Source: Bacteroidaceae bacterium (GTDB lineage Bacteria > Bacteroidota > Bacteroidia > Bacteroidales > Bacteroidaceae). From it: a DNA stretch of 64,000 bases. The notes below the pieces were generated by a model. That model saw nothing but the letters and a program-made list of their open reading frames with translations. It searched no databases and had not been told where the DNA came from. Numbering within the stretch: position 1 is the stretch's first letter; every line of letters starts with the position of its first letter. The translations under genes were made by a program, and so were the position numbers. Below are positions 59,661 through 64,000 of the stretch, piece after piece. The DNA is taken from NCBI GenBank assembly GCA_024401095.1, contig JAKSLR010000003.1:1-64000 (forward strand). The letters are read 5' to 3'.

Positions 59661-59857
59661 TATTAAACATAAACCGCATTCATCGTACCCTACCGTTACA
59701 TGAATGATAATAAAGCGATTAATCACATTAACATTCAATAAATAAAACAAATTAAACTTCTATGGTTATGAAGAATACTTACGTAAAACCAGAAATGCAG
59801 GTGGAAGAGTTCCTGGCAAACCAATATGTAGCTGCGTGCGGAGACACAGAATATGGT
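59661..59857 (+). repeat. left arm of a ~196-bp inverted repeat
   Basis: It matches 61345-61540 on the opposite strand. The central 96 bp (59719-59814) is identical; the outer parts have scattered differences. It covers the upstream region and the first ~32 codons of the 150-residue precursor candidate. Confidence 0.93.
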
Positions 59858-60214
59858 AATTATAAATTTCTGTGTAACGCAGGTGGTGGAACATATGGTG
59901 CTATTTTTTTGAAAAATTCAGATGGATCATATACACGTTTAAGTTCAAGTAAAGATAGTTTCCATGCATGTGGTGAATCTCATGAAACACCAGTAAAAGA
60001 TCATTATTATGAAGGCCTATTTGATGTAGATAGCAATCACTCTAACGGCAATGAATCACCTTGCTTAATCTGGTACAAAGAGGATACGAAAAATGAATGG
60101 GTTTGGGAAAACGGCAAAAGGGTAAAAAAAACAGTTGGCTTGGGAACATACAGTTATTCTGGTCATGCAACTAGTAATATGAGTAGAGATTCTTGGACAA
60201 CAGTAAAATCATAA
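59762..60214 (+). CDS. RiPP-precursor-like secreted peptide candidate A
   Basis: A 150-residue protein (ATG 59762, or 59768 giving MKNTYVKPEMQVEEFLANQY). The first 32 residues, ending ACGDTEYG, are identical to those of the protein at 61.0-61.4 kb; after that they diverge. Cys26, Cys38, Cys70 and Cys101 and a GGG at 41-43 stand in the variable part. Shared features of the two cores are C-x11-C, a CG-x-x-HE box (70-75) and the end GHATSN-x5-W-x-x-VKS. K-P-E-M near the N-terminus is common in Bacteroidales peptide precursors. No Sec signal is visible. Product unknown; the PqqD gene is divergent from it. Confidence 0.75.
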   Translation: MVMKNTYVKPEMQVEEFLANQYVAACGDTEYGNYKFLCNAGGGTYGAIFLKNSDGSYTRLSSSKDSFHACGESHETPVKDHYYEGLFDVDSNHSNGNESPCLIWYKEDTKNEWVWENGKRVKKTVGLGTYSYSGHATSNMSRDSWTTVKS

Positions 60215-60231
60215 CAATTCAGATGATATAC

Positions 60232-60265
60232 ATGCCATCAAGGTTAACTCTTGGTGGCATTTTTA
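60232..60265 (+). terminator. intrinsic terminator of precursor candidate A
   Basis: ATGCCATCAAG (60232-60242) pairs with CTTGGTGGCAT (60250-60260), with one wobble, followed by TTTT. Confidence 0.82.
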
Positions 60266-60350
60266 TATTGTCAACTAAAACAAAAAGATTTTCTTAAAAT
60301 GCAGGGGCACTTTCTGATTTTTTATTATTTTTGCAAGAAATACTAATTAT

Positions 60351-60620
60351 ATGAATAAAGCAAGTGAACCTATTGCTGCTTATGGACAAGACATTTATAG
60401 AATCAAATTAAATGTTTTTGAAAAGTTAATGTCTATCAATGATCTGGACCTAATCAAAAAAACCAGTTCATTCATAGACAGCCTAATTTCTGAAAATACT
60501 GAAATTCCAAATGAAGAAACGCATCAAGCTATTATGGAGGCTTTTCAGCGTAACAGTGATGATAAAGAAGACGTCTACGATAATGTAAAAGACCTTTTTA
60601 AAGCATTAGATAACGAATGA
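60351..60620 (+). CDS. antitoxin of a YafQ-type toxin-antitoxin pair
   Basis: An 89-residue acidic protein (ISENTEIPNEETHQAIMEAF and NSDDKEDVYDNVKDLFKALDNE). The N-terminal ~45 residues would be the DNA-binding/dimer part and the C-terminal helix the toxin-neutralising part. It overlaps the toxin gene by 4 nt, the usual arrangement. Phd- or DinJ-like motifs are not clear, so the antitoxin class is open. Confidence 0.8.
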   Translation: MNKASEPIAAYGQDIYRIKLNVFEKLMSINDLDLIKKTSSFIDSLISENTEIPNEETHQAIMEAFQRNSDDKEDVYDNVKDLFKALDNE

Positions 60621-60883
60621 AAAAGTTACGTCCATCTACTCAGTTTAAAAAGGATTATAAGAAATACAGGAATAGCCCAAAGAAACTTAAAAACCTATCC
60701 ACAATACTCCAATTGCTTGCAGAAGAAAAGGATATTCCTTCCATATACAAACCTCATTATCTAAAAGGGGAATACAATGGTTGCCTTGAATGTCACATAG
60801 AAAATGATTTTCTCCTTATTTGGATTAATGAAGACATTATAGAGTTAGTAAGAGTGGGAAGCCATTCTGAGTTATTCAAATAA
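60617..60883 (+). CDS. YafQ/RelE-family mRNA interferase toxin
   Basis: An 88-residue basic protein with the YafQ pattern: LRPSTQFKKDYKKYRNSP at the start, HYLKGEYNGCLECHIENDFLLIW in the middle, and RVGSHSELFK at the end with the catalytic His. Such toxins cut mRNA in the ribosomal A site. The module lies inside the inverted-repeat-flanked segment of the peptide locus. Confidence 0.9.
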   Translation: MKKLRPSTQFKKDYKKYRNSPKKLKNLSTILQLLAEEKDIPSIYKPHYLKGEYNGCLECHIENDFLLIWINEDIIELVRVGSHSELFK

Positions 60884-60956
60884 ATTGTATTATGACCATT
60901 CATTCGTTATGGGATTTTGTGTCACGATTTTTCTTATCCTTCGCAAAATGGTAGAA

Positions 60957-60993
60957 ATAAAAAACTCCATCAAGATTAGCATCTAGATGGAGT
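60957..60993 (-). terminator. intrinsic terminator of precursor candidate B
   Basis: On the minus strand ACTCCATC (60993-60986) pairs with GATGGAGT (60971-60964), followed by a T run. The loop is 14 nt. Confidence 0.7.
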
Positions 60994-61016
60994 GATTAAA
61001 CAATTATTCCGTGTCA

Positions 61017-61439
61017 TTAAGATTTCACTATTACCCATGATTCTTGATTAATATTTGATGTTGCATGACCATTGTTGTTCCTTTCACCACGCCACACGAT
61101 TACTAATTCATCTGAATCTAATTTACCATTTGGGGCTTTATACGACCATCCTGACCCATGTGACTTATCAACATAGCCCCAATAAAAATCGGCTTTTGTG
61201 CTCGCTTCATGAGTTGTACCACATGGATGATACTCTCCAATATATGTTCCAGACGAATTGACAGAAGGTTGCGCTCCACTTGCAGGTTTGCTTGAGAAAT
61301 AATACAATGATCCTCCAGGTGCATCACATGTAAAAAGATATTTTCCGTATTCAGTATCTCCACACGCAGCTACATATTGATTTGCTAGGAACTCTTCCAC
61401 CTGCATTTCTGGTTTTACGTAAGTATTCTTCATAACCAT
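61017..61439 (-). CDS. RiPP-precursor-like secreted peptide candidate B
   Basis: A 140-residue protein (or 138 from the second ATG at 61433). Its first 32 residues equal those of candidate A. The core has Cys26, Cys38 and Cys73, a CG-x-x-HE box at 73-78, and the end GHATSN-x5-W-x-x-VKS. It lacks the fourth Cys of candidate A. Convergent with the toxin gene, with its own terminator. The conserved N-terminus with variable core is what a shared modification enzyme would require, but a lineage of secreted effectors exported by a peptidase is also possible. Confidence 0.73.
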   Translation of the reverse strand: MVMKNTYVKPEMQVEEFLANQYVAACGDTEYGKYLFTCDAPGGSLYYFSSKPASGAQPSVNSSGTYIGEYHPCGTTHEASTKADFYWGYVDKSHGSGWSYKAPNGKLDSDELVIVWRGERNNNGHATSNINQESWVIVKS

Positions 61440-61540
61440 AGAAGTTTAATTTGTTTTATTTATTGAATGTTAATGTGATTAAATGTCTTATTTTCATTCA
61501 TGTAACGTAGTGGTACGATGAATGCGGTTTATGTTAAATA
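61345..61540 (-). repeat. right arm of the ~196-bp inverted repeat
   Basis: Reverse complement of 59661-59857. Identity is complete over 61387-61482. The arms enclose ~1.5 kb (precursor cores A and B, and the toxin-antitoxin pair). Confidence 0.93.
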
Positions 61541-61609
61541 GCGAGAAATAATTTATACTAATTTGCCAAATATCTAGTGAAAAACTTGGGTAATTAAAAA
61601 TAAAAACAT

Positions 61610-61656
61610 TATTTTTGCACTTTGAAAAGTGCATATTTTGTTGTGTTGTGCACTTT
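61610..61656 (+). promoter_or_regulatory. promoter and GCACTTT repeats of the ATPase gene
   Basis: The -7 box TATTTTTG (61610-61617) runs directly into GCACTTT-GA-AAAGTGC (61617-61632), a perfect 7-bp hairpin. A second GCACTTT lies at 61650-61656. AAAGTGCA/TGCACTTT also form an inverted pair 15 nt apart. They look like operator sites. Confidence 0.55.
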
Positions 61657-61680
61657 CTAAAGGGCAAATAGATTTAAAAG

Positions 61681-62859
61681 ATGGATATTACACTCATAAA
61701 CTTCATGCAAGAGCAGCTTCGCCAGGTAGCAACAGATTTTAAACGTTACATGTACAACAAGTTGCCTTGGGATGCTCGTCTTATAGGTTTGATGGGGCCA
61801 CGCGGTGTCGGAAAGTCTACATTGATTCTGCAACATCTGAAAGAACAAGACACCGATGTACTCAGCAAGAGTATCTACGTTTCTGCAGACCACAGCTATT
61901 TTTTAACACATACCCTGGAAGATACTGCGGCCCAGTTTGTACGTGAAGGTGGAATGTGGATGTACATTGACGAAGTTCATAAGTACGATAATTGGTCCTT
62001 AGAATTGAAACAGATCTATGATAATTATCCAGAACTTCATGTCTTCTTTACTGGTTCGTCCATCCTAGATATCATGGAAGGTAGGGCTGATCTCAGTCGG
62101 CGCGTTTTGCTCTTTGAGATGCAGGGACTTTCGTTCCGTGAATATTTAGAAATGTTTCATGACATAAAGACTCCGATAAGAAGTCTTGAAGATGTACTTA
62201 AAGGCAACATTCAGATTGACGATTTGCTTCATCCATTGCCTCTTTTTAATCAGTATCTTCGCGAAGGTTACTACCCTTTCTCTAAAGAAGGCTATTTTAA
62301 CCAGCGCCTTCAGCAAGTAGTTAGCTGGACAATGGAAGTAGATATTCCCCATTTTGCAAATATGACTCCCGCTACAGGCAAAAAGCTGCATCGAATGCTT
62401 GGCATTATAGCTAGCAATGTTCCTTATAAGCCAGAGGCAACCAGCCTGGCAAACGAACTAAGGGTGAGCCGTAATGATATTCCTACCTATTTATTATATA
62501 TGGAGAAAGCTGGAATGATTGGGCAATTACGTGATCAGACTGGTGGTATGCGTGGACTTGGGAAAATAGAGAAAGTATATCTGGATAATACAAACCTTAT
62601 CTATTCACTGACAGCTGAAAATGCCAATGTCGGCAATGTTCGCGAGACCTTCTTCTTTAATCAGACACGCCTGACGCAGCCCGTAACTTCATCAAAGGTG
62701 TCTGACTTTAAAATCGGGAAATACACGTTTGAGATAGGAGGCAAAAAGAAAGGAACAAGACAAGTTAAGGGTCTAGAGGATGCATTCGTCGTCCGCGATG
62801 ATACAGAATATGCTGCAGGTGAGTTCCTTCCTTTATGGAGTTTTGGTTTAATGTACTAA
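61681..62859 (+). CDS. AAA_14-type P-loop ATPase with C-terminal winged helix
   Basis: A 392-residue protein. Walker A is GPRGVGKST (39-47), Walker B is MWMYIDEVH (about 112-120), with FFTGSSILDI as sensor region. A winged-helix-like segment (EATSLANELRVSRNDIPTYLLYMEKAGMI) lies near 250-285. The C-terminal nuclease-like part (DUF4143-type) appears shortened but includes KGLEDAFVVRDD. Related ATPases are widespread in Bacteroidota, with unclear roles. It ends 18 nt before the radical SAM gene, so co-transcription is possible. Functional link to the peptide locus unproven. Confidence 0.85.
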   Translation: MDITLINFMQEQLRQVATDFKRYMYNKLPWDARLIGLMGPRGVGKSTLILQHLKEQDTDVLSKSIYVSADHSYFLTHTLEDTAAQFVREGGMWMYIDEVHKYDNWSLELKQIYDNYPELHVFFTGSSILDIMEGRADLSRRVLLFEMQGLSFREYLEMFHDIKTPIRSLEDVLKGNIQIDDLLHPLPLFNQYLREGYYPFSKEGYFNQRLQQVVSWTMEVDIPHFANMTPATGKKLHRMLGIIASNVPYKPEATSLANELRVSRNDIPTYLLYMEKAGMIGQLRDQTGGMRGLGKIEKVYLDNTNLIYSLTAENANVGNVRETFFFNQTRLTQPVTSSKVSDFKIGKYTFEIGGKKKGTRQVKGLEDAFVVRDDTEYAAGEFLPLWSFGLMY

Positions 62860-62877
62860 TAAAAACTGCTTGATATC

Positions 62878-64000
62878 ATGGATATTCTTTCTGATGCGAA
62901 TCCCGTTGAACAGAAACTGATAGAGCGTGCCAATGAGGCACAGTTTCCTATCTCATCAGCCTTTGAACTGACACCTGTGTGCAACTTGCATTGCGATATG
63001 TGCTATGTGCGCATGGAGAAAAGTCAGGTGGACTATCATGGTGGCTTGAAAGATCTGCAGTTCTGGCTAGATAAGGCAGAACAACTAAAAAAGGAAGGAT
63101 GTCTGTTCCTTTTGCTCACAGGTGGAGAGCCTTTAATGTATCCTTGGTTCAAGGAACTCTACCTGGCCTTACATGAAATGGGAATCATCGTATCCCTGAA
63201 CACGAATGCCACCCTTCTGACTCCAGAGATAGCGGACATGCTGGCAGAGCATAAACCTCGTCGCGTGAATGTGACGCTCTATGGTGCATCCAATGAAACG
63301 TATGAGAATCTCTGCCATATAAAGAATGGTTACGACAAATGCATGCAGGGCATCAGAATGCTTCAAGAACGTGGAATTCAGATGCGTCTTAACCTTACCC
63401 AAGTAGTCAAAAACCAGAAAGATTACTTTGAGATGCTGCACTTTGCAGAGAGAGAAGGACTACATGCCATGGCTGCCAATTACATTTCGGTGTTCAGTAA
63501 TCCCATCCGAGGAAGTGAAGAGATTTTTACTGCCCGGAATACTCCGGAACAGGCTGCCATGAACGAACTGAATTTCAAGCAGTACCAGAAGGGCATGGAG
63601 GAATTCGGGCAGTATGTCTACGATTTGCAGGAATACCTGAAAGGCCCCATGCATCCTGTCCTGGAAGGTACAAAGCTCACTTGCCGTGCAGGAAAGAGTT
63701 CCTGCTGGGTTACCTGGCAAGGAAACCTTGTGGCTTGCGTGGACTTGAATGAACCTGCGGTTTCTCTTAGTGATTATTCGGTTCACGATGCATGGGAAAT
63801 GTTAAAGAAGGCAGTGAAAGAACTCCCTACCCACACAGAATGTAAGGATTGCAAGCTCAAGCCTCTCTGCGATGTCTGCTATGCTAATGCCACCAATGAG
63901 AAGAAACATTGTGGTTCTATAGATTATCTATGTCAGATGGCAGAAGCAAAAGCACGCATTATCAGTTCCATTCCTATTCAGATTATGGAGAAGCCTTTAT
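62878..64000 (+). CDS. radical SAM/SPASM peptide maturase (truncated by window end)
   Basis: The frame opens at ATG 62878 and is still open at base 64000 (374 codons seen). The radical SAM cluster motif CNLHCDMC (Cys35, Cys39, Cys42) and the GGEP motif (LLLTGGEPLMYPW) are intact. A C-terminal SPASM-type region has many Cys residues: CRAGKSSCW, ACVD, ECKDCKLKPLCDVC, HCG and YLC, enough for two auxiliary 4Fe-4S clusters. Such enzymes introduce thioether or C-C links, or epimerise residues, in RiPP precursors. With PqqD, the HprK-like ATPase, the peptidase and the precursor candidates it completes a plausible peptide-modification locus. Confidence 0.9.
   Translation, partial: MDILSDANPVEQKLIERANEAQFPISSAFELTPVCNLHCDMCYVRMEKSQVDYHGGLKDLQFWLDKAEQLKKEGCLFLLLTGGEPLMYPWFKELYLALHEMGIIVSLNTNATLLTPEIADMLAEHKPRRVNVTLYGASNETYENLCHIKNGYDKCMQGIRMLQERGIQMRLNLTQVVKNQKDYFEMLHFAEREGLHAMAANYISVFSNPIRGSEEIFTARNTPEQAAMNELNFKQYQKGMEEFGQYVYDLQEYLKGPMHPVLEGTKLTCRAGKSSCWVTWQGNLVACVDLNEPAVSLSDYSVHDAWEMLKKAVKELPTHTECKDCKLKPLCDVCYANATNEKKHCGSIDYLCQMAEAKARIISSIPIQIMEKPL

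Noticed and set aside
59661..61540. Composite transposon or invertible promoter switch
   Set aside because: No transposase or site-specific recombinase gene is within or next to the arms, and both arms carry the same upstream region, so inversion would not turn a gene on or off. Only exchange of the cores is plausible.

Overview
The window looks like a chromosomal segment of a Bacteroidales bacterium (Bacteroidota), most plausibly a gut or oral Prevotellaceae or Bacteroidaceae member. The evidence is direct. Gene after gene is preceded by the Bacteroidota -7 promoter element TAnnTTTG, four times with a TTTG -33 box exactly 20 nt upstream. Shine-Dalgarno sequences are absent, secreted enzymes carry short signal peptides ending in AQ or AQAQ, and surface lipoproteins have acidic residues after the lipobox Cys. 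No tRNA, rRNA, CRISPR array or complete insertion sequence was seen.

Layout. 1-6.2 kb: a membrane protein, an M28 peptidase, and an operon of GH3 glycosidase, rhamnose mutarotase and galE. 6.2-12.4 kb: an SGNH esterase with a 5'-nucleotidase, a tandem SGNH protein and a GH20 hexosaminidase. 12.5-15.7 kb: a TIR-like protein, an RRM protein, an aquaglyceroporin and a MATE exporter. 15.7-17.6 kb: an AT-rich islet with an AraC regulator, a candidate small RNA and a REP-type tyrosine transposase. 17.6-25.6 kb: a protein of uncertain function, then GH20, GH92 and GH20 enzymes. With the enzymes before them these form a set suited to trimming host N-glycans and mucin glycans. 25.7-32.3 kb: a complete trp operon (order B-E-G-D-C-F-A) with a readable classical attenuator whose leader peptide carries tandem Trp codons. 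32.4-36.3 kb: mazG, a K+ channel, small proteins and an NhaD-type antiporter. 36.3-37.13 kb: a gene-free block made of two facing arrays of short hairpins. 37.1-45.9 kb: three hybrid sensor kinases that resolve into two paralogous A/B pairs, the first pair fused. 45.9-50.1 kb: a pgl-like glycan operon (acetyltransferase, GT4, phosphosugar transferase, ABC flippase). 50.3-56 kb: a mini AraC regulator, a very strongly expressed surface lipoprotein, two small lipoproteins and an OmpA protein; their promoters share motifs. 56.1-57.4 kb: a PLP sugar aminotransferase. 57.4-64 kb: a peptide-modification locus with PqqD, an HprK-like kinase, an S24/S26 peptidase, a radical SAM/SPASM protein and two secreted-peptide candidates with identical N-termini on inverted arms, with a toxin-antitoxin pair between them.

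The most unusual systems are the putative RiPP locus with its 96-bp perfect inverted repeat (59.7-61.5 kb), the paired sensor kinases with complementary loss of the phospho-accepting His, the facing hairpin arrays, and the promoter motif set around the mini AraC gene. All functional statements come from reading motifs in the sequence; no database search was possible.
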